From JAIEPT01 sp038217425 (GTDB lineage Bacteria > Planctomycetota > Planctomycetia > Gemmatales > Gemmataceae), in contig JBBQPM010000257.1 in the NCBI GenBank assembly GCA_038217425.1, positions 1 through 8,031 of the forward strand: a DNA stretch of 8,031 nucleotides, written 5' to 3'. A program made the position numbers and the translations under genes. Each line of letters begins with the position of its first letter. Positions within the stretch are counted from its first letter, which is position 1. The notes beneath the pieces were generated by a model. The model was given only the letters and a program-made list of their open reading frames with translations, ran no database searches and was not told the origin of the DNA. Positions 1 to 5,545 of the stretch are shown here, piece by piece.

Positions 1-829
1 CCAGAGCGGGCAATACCGCGTCCCGGCTCGCCCGCCGCATCAAGAGCGCCTTGAGCGGGAATACCAGCGCGTAGCCCCAGAACAGGATCACCAGCGCCAT
101 CTCGCGCGTCAGCAAGATGATGAACGCCGCCAGGATCACCTGGATCAGATGTCCGACGTGCCGTTTGCCGCGCAGGATCTGCTTGGTGGCATGCGGAAAC
201 GGCACGTTGGAGACCATGAGAATGGCGACGATCAGCGCCCCCATCGGCGACAAATTGATGACCGCCGTAGCAACGCCGGCGCGGAGGCTGTCCATCTGCT
301 CGAAACCCCAGGAATGGGCCAGGCGCGTGAGCAACTCGCCCGGAAATTCGCCGCGCAGGATGGCGAGCGACGCCACACAGCCGGCGGCTCCCGGTGAGGG
401 AAGTCCCTTGAAGCGTTTGTGGGCGGCGGGATCGGGGGTGTTCTCGACGTTGAAGCGCGCGAGCCGCAGGATCGCGCACATCATGTAGAGGGCGGCGACT
501 CCCGCGAGGAGCTGGTGGAAGAATGGATCGTCCCATGACGGCCCCATTTTCAGGAGCAGGAACGCGGGGGCGACGCCGAAGCTGATGCCGTCGCACAGGC
601 TATCGAGTTCACCGCCGAACTTGCTCGCGGTCTTGGTGAGCCGGGCGACGAAGCCGTCGAGGACGTCGAAGACCATGGCCAGGAAGATGAACCACCCGGC
701 CATCGCGAAGTAGTGGCTCCAGTTGGCCTCGGCTCCGGGATAGATCTTGCTGGCGTAGGTGATCGAGACGAAGCCGCAGACGGCGTTCCCGAGCGTGAGC
801 AATGTCGGCAGAACCGCGATTTTCTTCAC
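1..829 (-). CDS. pssA: CDP-diacylglycerol-serine O-phosphatidyltransferase (phosphatidylserine synthase), 3' end missing
   Basis: Membrane enzyme that joins CDP-diacylglycerol and L-serine to make phosphatidylserine, the precursor of phosphatidylethanolamine. The frame is open for 276 codons from a GTG at 829 to the left edge, so the C-terminus lies outside the window. The CDP-alcohol phosphotransferase signature D-x2-D-G-x2-A-R-x8-G-x3-D-x3-D is complete: D55, D58, G59, A62, R63, G72, D76, D80. The N-terminus (VKKIAVLPTLLTLGNAVCGF) and hydrophobic stretches around residues 42-54 and 106-120 fit the multi-pass PssA type rather than PgsA. GTG is chosen because GGAG lies 5-6 nt upstream, no ATG/GTG is in frame just upstream, and the protein then starts right before the conserved first membrane segment. 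Further hydrophobic segments follow toward the left edge. The usual partner psd is not visible here. Confidence 0.93.
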   Translation of the reverse strand, partial: MKKIAVLPTLLTLGNAVCGFVSITYASKIYPGAEANWSHYFAMAGWFIFLAMVFDVLDGFVARLTKTASKFGGELDSLCDGISFGVAPAFLLLKMGPSWDDPFFHQLLAGVAALYMMCAILRLARFNVENTPDPAAHKRFKGLPSPGAAGCVASLAILRGEFPGELLTRLAHSWGFEQMDSLRAGVATAVINLSPMGALIVAILMVSNVPFPHATKQILRGKRHVGHLIQVILAAFIILLTREMALVILFWGYALVFPLKALLMRRASRDAVLPAL

Positions 830-979
830 AATTGCTCCGGAGACGTTTAGGGTGTGAGGATGGGTAAACTCTTTCCCAATATACCCTTCGCAATCGGAAT
901 CTTCTACGGAGTCCATGGGTTTTTCTGTGAAGAATTTCCTCGACATCAGCGGAATATTACTGCAAGCGGACCGTACAAT
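830..979. promoter_or_regulatory. Divergent spacer between pssA (-) and the secreted-protein gene (+)
   Basis: This AT-richer stretch must hold the promoters of both flanking genes. On the + strand TACAAT at 974-979 resembles a -10 box just before the inverted repeat; on the - strand TATATT near 880-885 is a -10-like hexamer. Neither has a good -35 box at 17 nt, so exact promoters are not assigned. Short ORFs crossing this stretch have no family features. Confidence 0.3.
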
Positions 980-1082
980 GCGAAAGCCCAGGGATGGCTA
1001 TCCCTGGGGAAGCGCCAGGAACTCGATCCAATTACCACGTTGCGGGCGCGCCCCCCAGGGATAGCCATCCCTGGGCTTTCGC
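980..1082. repeat. Interspersed inverted repeat, 30-bp perfect arms (AGGGATGGCTATCCCT family)
   Basis: The left arm at 980-1009 is the exact reverse complement of the right arm at 1053-1082, with a 43-nt spacer. Each arm is itself a palindrome: CCCAGGGAT, a 4-nt loop, ATCCCTGGG. It can therefore form either one long hairpin or two small ones. It ends 14 nt before the ATG at 1097, so it would sit in the leader of that mRNA if transcription starts upstream. The structure suggests a REP/MITE-like non-coding element; no transposase is present. Confidence 0.85.
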
Positions 1083-1096
1083 CCGGATGATCTTTC

Positions 1097-1828
1097 ATGA
1101 AAACCCTTTCCTGTCTTCTCCTGCTCCCCGCTTTCGCTTTCGGCCAAAGCGACGCCCCGCGCCTGGACGAACTCGCCCAGGCGCTGCGGCCGCTCATGAT
1201 CCAGGCGATCCCCGCGCCCCTTTTCGTGCAGGATCAAAACTGGGGCCACACGACGAAGGTCCCGCACGCCCTGCACTGGAAGGGCCTCAAGCCGAAAATC
1301 ATCAAGACCGATCGCAACGACGGCACCTGGCGCAAGATCCAGGTCCATCCCAATAACCTCGCCGGCACCCTCGACCTTCGGCTCGGGGATCTTCGTCAAC
1401 TCGATGACAAACACACGTTCAAGGGCTTCCTGGCGTTCAACGTTGAGTTCGAGTTCGACCAGGAAATCTGGGAATCGGGCGTCCGCCTGTACGCCGGCAG
1501 CGTCCGTGGCCGCATGCGCGTGCAGCTCGACATGGACCTGGAAACGACGGCCCGTTTCGATCTCGGCAAATCGGGGGTGCCGGAATTCGTGTTTCGCCTG
1601 CGCATCGCCCGGGCGAATCTGACGTACCGCGACATGGTCATCACGCATGTCCCGGGTCTGGGGGGCACCGCGGCTCGGCTCATCGGCGAGGCGAGCCGCT
1701 CGGCGCTCAAGCAGTGGCATCCGTCGCTGGAACGTCGGCTTCTGGAACGCGCCAACGCCGCGATCGTGAAGGCGGCCGACACCAAGGAGATCCGCCTGGG
1801 CATTGGCGGCGTGGCCAAGAACAAGTAA
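1097..1828 (+). CDS. Secreted protein of unknown function, 243 aa
   Basis: Not recognised as a named family. Residues 1-16 (MKTLSCLLLLPAFAFG) form a short Sec signal peptide with a Lys, a hydrophobic core and probable cleavage near residue 16, so the mature protein should be in the periplasm or outside. Residues about 85-180 alternate hydrophobic and charged residues in a way typical of a beta-sheet, and residues about 192-227 form an amphipathic helix (IGEASRSALKQW, then LLERANAAIVKAA). This long-sheet-plus-helix plan loosely recalls TULIP-type lipid-binding domains, but I have no motif to prove it. The stop lies 19 nt before the esterase start, so the two are probably co-transcribed. The ribosome site is weak (GGATGA region), and the 980-1082 hairpin sits just upstream and could affect translation. 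Confidence 0.8.
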   Translation: MKTLSCLLLLPAFAFGQSDAPRLDELAQALRPLMIQAIPAPLFVQDQNWGHTTKVPHALHWKGLKPKIIKTDRNDGTWRKIQVHPNNLAGTLDLRLGDLRQLDDKHTFKGFLAFNVEFEFDQEIWESGVRLYAGSVRGRMRVQLDMDLETTARFDLGKSGVPEFVFRLRIARANLTYRDMVITHVPGLGGTAARLIGEASRSALKQWHPSLERRLLERANAAIVKAADTKEIRLGIGGVAKNK

Positions 1829-1837
1829 GTTGACGGC

Positions 1838-1842
1838 GGAGG
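1838..1842 (+). promoter_or_regulatory. Ribosome binding site GGAGG setting the esterase start
   Basis: GGAGG lies 5 nt before ATG 1848. It decides for that ATG over the in-frame ATG at 1803, which lies inside the preceding gene and has no comparable site. Confidence 0.75.
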
Positions 1843-1847
1843 TCGTC

Positions 1848-2573
1848 ATGCTTACAGGTTGGTCACGAGTCACGATTGCCGAGCGCGCCGCCGACGTTTT
1901 CACGCCGGCCAAAAAGCCGCGCTCGGGGCTCCTCTTCCTGCACGGCCTCGGCCTGGAAACCCTCGCCGACAATCCGGTCTACACGAATCTCCTGCTGCAA
2001 CATTCCTTCGCCTGCGTCTGTCCGCACGGCGGCGCTTCGTGGTGGCTGGACCGAGCCGAGAATGCACAGATCTCGCCGGAACAATATCTGTTGCAAGCGA
2101 TCGTGCCATACTTTCGGGAAACCTGGAACCTGGCTCCCCCCAACCTCGGCGTCTTCGGCATCAGCATGGGCGGTCAAGGAGCGCTACGGCTCGCGTTTCG
2201 GCATCCCAAGATTTTCCCGACCGCGGCCGGCATCTCTTCCGCCCTGGACTTCCACGAGCTGCATGGCCAGGGTTTCGTCCTCGACGCCCTCTACGACAGC
2301 AAGGAACAGGCCCGGCAGGACACCGCCCTGATGCACGTGCCGCCGTACGATCCGCCGCCGCATGTGTTCTTCTGCATCGATCCCGAAGATGCGGCCTGGT
2401 ATCGCGGCAACGACCGCCTGCACGAAAAGCTCGGCGCCCTCGGCGTCGCCCACACGATCGACTTCACGACGACCGCGGGGGGCCACGGGTGGGAGTATTT
2501 CAACCGCATGGCCGAGCCGACGCTGAAATTCCTGGCCGACGGCCTGCACAAGGAAAGCCGACGTTTGTTGTGA
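1848..2573 (+). CDS. Alpha/beta hydrolase, esterase-D-like serine hydrolase, 241 aa
   Basis: A cytoplasmic alpha/beta-hydrolase of the esterase D / S-formylglutathione hydrolase superfamily (the fold shared with FrmB and enterochelin esterase). The visible parts, in order, are the oxyanion region LLFLHGLG (28-35), the nucleophile elbow GISMGG with Ser106, an acidic residue in CIDPEDAAWY (Asp181 most likely, Asp178 possible) and His213 in GGHGWEYF. A complete Ser-Asp-His triad is thus present in the expected order and spacing. There is no signal peptide. At 241 residues it is close to the family's usual 250-280. The true substrate cannot be told from sequence: formaldehyde-detoxifying S-formylglutathione hydrolase is only one possibility, and no glutathione-dependent formaldehyde dehydrogenase gene lies beside it. 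It follows the secreted-protein gene at 19 nt. Confidence 0.88.
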   Translation: MLTGWSRVTIAERAADVFTPAKKPRSGLLFLHGLGLETLADNPVYTNLLLQHSFACVCPHGGASWWLDRAENAQISPEQYLLQAIVPYFRETWNLAPPNLGVFGISMGGQGALRLAFRHPKIFPTAAGISSALDFHELHGQGFVLDALYDSKEQARQDTALMHVPPYDPPPHVFFCIDPEDAAWYRGNDRLHEKLGALGVAHTIDFTTTAGGHGWEYFNRMAEPTLKFLADGLHKESRRLL

Positions 2574-2591
2574 TAGGCCGTTCGCGGCAAA

Positions 2592-2711
2592 ACTAACCAC
2601 AGAGTCACTGAGAACACAGAGGAAGAAGAAGGAAAAGCGGAATCTGATTTGCAAATTCTCTCCTCTCCTCTCGTTGCCTTTCTCTGTGCTCTCTGTGCCT
2701 CTGTGGTTAGT
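2592..2711. repeat. Interspersed inverted repeat of the ACCACAGAG / TTEAQRAQRK type
   Basis: The left arm at 2592-2622 (ACTAACCACAGAG...) pairs with the right arm at 2677-2711 (...CTCTGTGGTTAGT) with only a few mismatches around a 54-nt centre. It fills the convergent junction between the esterase (+) and the beta-rich gene (-), so a long hairpin could act as a bidirectional terminator. Read through on the minus strand it gives TTEAQRAQRK, a peptide I recognise as a recurrent false ORF product in planctomycete and related genomes. Confidence 0.88.
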
Positions 2712-2730
2712 CTTCTCCTTCCTGAATTGG

Positions 2731-3894
2731 TCACCCCAGCAGCTTCCCCAGGCGATCCATCAATTCCTGCTCCGCCACCGGCGACCACAGGAAATCGTCC
2801 CCCGCGGAACGGAAGCCCCCCTCGCCCGTGAACTCCGCGGTCGGCGCCGGCAGGATCGACGCCTGGCCCAAATGACGCGCGCCGAAATAGAGGTGAAACA
2901 ACTCGACCTTCCCCAGGTCCGCCCGCGCGAACGTCCCCGGCGCGATCGGCGTCAAACCGTCGCTGAGCCGTGCCTCGGGCCGGGCCAGCGCGATGGGTTT
3001 TAACTGTCGGCCGCTGGCGCGCACCTCGAACGTGCAGTCGGCGGCGATCCCCGGAATCAAACACTTGACCAGAAACACCGGCCCCACCCGGGCCACGTCC
3101 TCCCCCAGCGCGGGCGGAAAATGCCAAAGTTTCTGCTCGCCGCTCGTGCTCACCGTCAAGAAGCGAACCGCCGACAGATGCAGCGCCTTGCTCAGCTGCC
3201 CCGCCGTCGCCACGCGCACCAGCACCCGCGCCTGCTCGCGCTCGTCGATCAGCCAGCGCACCCGGTAGTGTCCCGTCTTCCGCGGTCGCGGCAACTCCAG
3301 CGCGACGATCGCCTGGCGAGCGCGCAACTGGCTGCTGCTGAGGCGAATCGTCTGTGGCCGAGGTTCCTCGTCCGGCGCCGTCACGACCGCGGAAATCTGG
3401 AAGTCGGCGAGCGGGGCGAGGGCCACGGGCGAAGAAATCTGCGCCGATGCGTAGAGCCCCCGGCATTGCGGCTTCAGAAACGCCTGACACGCCTGCGCCC
3501 CGTCCGCGAGTTGCACGAAGACCGCGGCCTGGTCGAAGCGCAATTTGGCGAGAAACTCCTCGGCCGAGACGATCGGTAACGTTACCGAGCCGAGTGAGCG
3601 TTGCCGCCAAAAGAGTTCCGCCTGCGTCGTCTGCGTCGGCACGGGGAAGCGGAAGATGAGCCGGGCGACGCCAGGCTCCTGCGTGCTGCGAATGTCCTCG
3701 AGCGCGGCCGGCGTCTGATTCGCGAGGCGCAGTTGAAACTCGTCCCGGCTCCGCGCCTGAAACTGGGCCAGGCGCACCTGCACTTCGATGAGGACCGAAT
3801 CGGCATTCCAGGGAATGGGCTGATTGACGACGATCAGCCCCGCCTTTTCGTAGCTGTAGTGAAAGACCTGCGACGCGGCGGTAATTTCAGACAT
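2731..3894 (-). CDS. Beta-rich protein of unknown function linked to the E1/E2 pair, 387 aa
   Basis: Not recognised. There is no signal peptide or membrane segment, so it is probably cytoplasmic. By eye three stretches share a pattern: about 30-114, 148-234 and 270-355. Each is rich in short beta strands and ends in a similar strand pair: ELFWRQRSLGSVTLPIV (93-109), YRVRWLIDEREQARVLVRV (210-228) and ELFHLYFGARHLGQASIL (331-348). This suggests three tandem beta-sandwich domains, followed by an acidic/helical tail (AEQELMDRLGKLLG) ending in a single Gly. The ATG overlaps the end of the E1-like gene by 8 nt (ATGTCTGA), so translation is coupled and the two products probably act together. Possible roles are substrate, scaffold or unusual modifier of the conjugation pair; none is proven. 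Four cysteines (136, 144, 278, 287) are visible; no catalytic motif is. Confidence 0.85.
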   Translation of the reverse strand: MSEITAASQVFHYSYEKAGLIVVNQPIPWNADSVLIEVQVRLAQFQARSRDEFQLRLANQTPAALEDIRSTQEPGVARLIFRFPVPTQTTQAELFWRQRSLGSVTLPIVSAEEFLAKLRFDQAAVFVQLADGAQACQAFLKPQCRGLYASAQISSPVALAPLADFQISAVVTAPDEEPRPQTIRLSSSQLRARQAIVALELPRPRKTGHYRVRWLIDEREQARVLVRVATAGQLSKALHLSAVRFLTVSTSGEQKLWHFPPALGEDVARVGPVFLVKCLIPGIAADCTFEVRASGRQLKPIALARPEARLSDGLTPIAPGTFARADLGKVELFHLYFGARHLGQASILPAPTAEFTGEGGFRSAGDDFLWSPVAEQELMDRLGKLLG

Positions 3895-4693
3895 CGCCGG
3901 ACACCCGCTTCAGCGCCGCCTCGAGCGCGTCATCCAGGTCCGCGGGCGCGGCCGATTGGCCGCACATCAGGCACGACGGGTTGCGTGCGATGCGAAACCG
4001 ATACGGCCGAAACGCTTCCTCGAACACGGCGGGAACGCGCTCGAGCGTCCAGAGTAGGGACGTGAATTCCAGATCGTAGGTTGCGCCGCGCAGCAGCTGG
4101 AGCGTGATCTGGGCGTGCAGCCCGGCGATGATCGCGATCGACGTCTTGCTCGCGGGGACGGTCGTTTCCGCGGGCCCTTGCGGCTGCGAATAATCGGGCG
4201 TCTTGGCAACCTCGATCGTGACGTGCCGCTGCAGATGGCTGGCGACGCAGCCGTAACAGGGCCCGTCCGGCACGAACCCGTGGACGAACCCGCCGATGCC
4301 GCCGGAGAGGACTTCGCCGAGCGTCCACGGTTTCCGATGGCGCAGCATCAAGGCGTTCCAGTGAATCTTGGCGGCTTCGTTGTCCGCGGCGCAGATGCCG
4401 AAATCCGCGGCAGCGACCGCAGCGTCGATGCGCGGAGCGAGCGCGGGATCGCACAGGTCGCCGACGACGATTTGGACGTCGAGATCGGGGCGCAGCTCGG
4501 CGAGCCAGCGCTGGGCGAGATCGGCCTTGAGTTTACCGACGTCGCGGTCGGGAAAGAGGTGACGCTGGACGTTGTGCGGCTTGTAGACGTCGGGTTCGAT
4601 CAGGGTGATTTTGCGGACGTCGGAGTCGCGTGCCAGGAGATCGAGGACGGGCATGCCGCCGCTGCCGGCGCCGACTTGGATGAGGTGGGTCAT
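3887..4693 (-). CDS. ThiF/MoeB-type E1-like adenylyltransferase, 268 aa
   Basis: An E1-superfamily enzyme expected to adenylate the C-terminal glycine of a ubiquitin-like or sulfur-carrier protein. The glycine-rich nucleotide loop GAGSGG is at 8-13. The segment ending LIEPDVYKPHNVQRH carries D35, N41 and R44, matching the D-x-V-x3-N-x2-R region. K54 follows in VGKLKAD, and D104 lies in CAADN. Two CxxC pairs (C146/C149 and C241/C244) form the expected zinc site. It is a single Rossmann domain with no rhodanese or ubiquitin-fold extension. There is no Cys between the first CxxC and the last helices, so a canonical thioester Cys is not obvious. The start is set at ATG 4693, six residues before the nucleotide loop; the longer in-frame ATG at 4768 would translate through an inverted repeat. 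Neighbours are an E2-like gene upstream and an overlapping beta-rich gene downstream. Confidence 0.9.
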   Translation of the reverse strand: MTHLIQVGAGSGGMPVLDLLARDSDVRKITLIEPDVYKPHNVQRHLFPDRDVGKLKADLAQRWLAELRPDLDVQIVVGDLCDPALAPRIDAAVAAADFGICAADNEAAKIHWNALMLRHRKPWTLGEVLSGGIGGFVHGFVPDGPCYGCVASHLQRHVTIEVAKTPDYSQPQGPAETTVPASKTSIAIIAGLHAQITLQLLRGATYDLEFTSLLWTLERVPAVFEEAFRPYRFRIARNPSCLMCGQSAAPADLDDALEAALKRVSGDV

Positions 4694-4729
4694 AAAAGCC
4701 CCGACCGAAGTGATAACGTTTAGCGAGGA

Positions 4730-4819
4730 AAGCCCAGCGGGTGAGGTACTCCGAACTCCTGGGATCAACCCACCGGCCGCTCAATCCCAAGGGTTCGGAG
4801 TACCTCACCCGTTGGGCTT
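4730..4819. repeat. Interspersed inverted repeat, 35-bp arms (GTGAGGTACTCCGAAC family), between E2 and E1
   Basis: The left arm at 4730-4764 and right arm at 4785-4819 are reverse complements with 3 mismatches in 35, around a 20-nt spacer. The right arm reaches the first base of the E2-like gene's stop codon, and the left arm ends 36 nt from the E1-like ATG. It looks like a mobile non-coding element lodged in, or retained in, an operon. The hairpin may attenuate E1 expression relative to E2. Its outer end (AAGCCCA) matches the outer end of the repeat at 980-1082. Confidence 0.87.
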
Positions 4820-5244
4820 CACACCGCGTCGGGGAGGGGCCATTCGTCGGTGCTGAGCCAAACTTCGTAGCACGCCAACCAGCGCCACGCCGCCTGCACC
4901 GCGAAGACCGACGTGAACTGGGCGGGATCCCATCGGCTCGTCTGTCGGCGGCTCCCTTGCTTCCACAAACAGAGCGTCTGCCCTTCGAGCAAATGCGGAC
5001 AGGCTTTGAGCGAAGTCACGACGCGCGTCTCGGGGGGCGTGGCCGGGTACGTCGATGGCAGTCGGGTTTCGAGTTCGTAGACGTTGTGCATCGGCTTGAG
5101 GCGATACTCGAGCACCAGGCCGCCTGCGTGTTTGTGCAGGCGAATCTGGTACGGGGCGTCGCGCCCCTGGTTGTAGCGCTCGATGATCGGGATTTCGACG
5201 GAAAGGAGCCGAAGCTTCCCGGCCTGGCTATCGAGAAGTCCCAT
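4819..5244 (-). CDS. E2-like ubiquitin-conjugating (UBC-fold) protein, 141 aa
   Basis: Bacterial homologue of ubiquitin-conjugating enzymes, expected to take an activated modifier from E1 onto a cysteine and transfer it. The UBC landmarks appear in order. There is an N-terminal helix (GKLRLLSVEIPIIERYN, 9-25), sheet strands at 32-62, then LPSTYPATPP (62-71), matching the P-x-x-YP-x-x-PP motif. His84 stands where the HPN His sits, then GQTLCLW with Cys92 as the active cysteine. W105-D-P matches the WSP motif, and C-terminal helices follow. The Asn of HPN is not conserved, as in several prokaryotic E2 families. The length is normal for a lone UBC domain. The chosen ATG lies at the edge of a repeat with a weak ribosome site (AGGG about 12 nt upstream). 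It is the first gene of the E2-E1-beta protein cluster. Confidence 0.85.
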   Translation of the reverse strand: MGLLDSQAGKLRLLSVEIPIIERYNQGRDAPYQIRLHKHAGGLVLEYRLKPMHNVYELETRLPSTYPATPPETRVVTSLKACPHLLEGQTLCLWKQGSRRQTSRWDPAQFTSVFAVQAAWRWLACYEVWLSTDEWPLPDAV

Positions 5245-5389
5245 AAGATCTGCCCTGATCGTGGGGCACGTTTCTAACGTGCCGCGTTTGGGAGTGGCAC
5301 GTTACAAACGTGCCCCACGGAATCGATCCTATCGAGAAGTCCCCTGAGATCTGCCCTGATCGTGGGGCACGTTTCTAACGTGCCGCGTT
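5228..5389. repeat. Local tandem duplication: two 61-bp copies covering the E2 gene's 5' end
   Basis: Positions 5228-5288 recur at 5329-5389, offset 101 nt, with 2 mismatches. The copy nearest the E2-like gene contains its ATG and first 17 coding bases; in the distal copy the ATG is changed to AGG. The duplicated segment runs into the GTGGGGCACG palindrome. Confidence 0.85.
5261..5318. repeat. GTGGGGCACGTTT palindromic repeat, compact copy
   Basis: The left arm at 5261-5283 and right arm at 5296-5318 are inverted with 22 of 23 matching, around a 12-nt spacer. Each arm is itself nearly palindromic (GGCACGTT...AACGTGCC). When translated, the family gives GHVCNVP-like peptides in either direction, which explains short false ORFs here. 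It lies in the leader of the E2-like gene. Confidence 0.88.
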
Positions 5390-5540
5390 CGTTCCTTGCT
5401 TCAGACCTTCTCTGCAACTGGCGCGTCTGTCGTAGGGCGAGCGGCCTCGCTTGCCTCTGCGGAGTGAGCACGCGAGGCCGCTTGCCCTACGATCGCAGCT
5501 TCGCCGCGTTGGAGACGGGCACGTTACAAACGTGCCCCAC
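5362..5540. repeat. GTGGGGCACGTTT palindromic repeat, expanded copy with an insert
   Basis: The same arms as the neighbouring compact copy occur at 5362-5384 and 5518-5540 but are 133 nt apart instead of 12. The gap carries a second, unrelated inverted repeat (5431-5491), so this looks like one element interrupted by another. Its right flank abuts the stop codon of the alpha/beta-hydrolase-like gene (TAG at 5546-5548). Confidence 0.82.
5431..5491. repeat. Nested inverted repeat, CGTAGGGC(A/G)AGCGGCCTCGC family
   Basis: The left arm at 5431-5450 pairs with the right arm at 5472-5491 with a single mismatch (G/A) and a 21-nt centre. The sequence between and around the arms has no gene-like features. 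Confidence 0.83.
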
Positions 5541-5545
5541 GGAAT

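Noticed and set aside
117..488. Plus-strand ORFs over the pssA region
   Set aside because: They are antisense to the CDP-alcohol phosphotransferase frame, which carries the complete family signature.
1803..1847. Upstream in-frame ATG for the esterase
   Set aside because: It lies within the preceding gene with no ribosome site; ATG 1848 has GGAGG at 5 nt.
998..1972. Long minus-strand ORF of 324 aa antisense to the secreted protein and esterase
   Set aside because: It mirrors the real + strand frames, begins in one gene and runs through a repeat, and has no family motif. The + strand proteins have a signal peptide and a full catalytic triad.
2291..3610. Minus-strand ORF of 439 aa overlapping the beta-rich gene
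   Set aside because: It is a different frame of the same strand, crosses the TTEAQR repeat and the antisense of the esterase, and is Arg/Gly/Ala-rich low-complexity sequence typical of a GC-rich shadow frame.
4694..4768. N-terminal extension of the E1-like protein
   Set aside because: It is encoded by the inverted repeat at 4730-4819 and precedes the normal start just before the nucleotide loop.
5228..5540. CRISPR array
   Set aside because: The repeats are inverted and few, with unequal spacing and a nested palindrome; there are no regular spacers and no cas genes.
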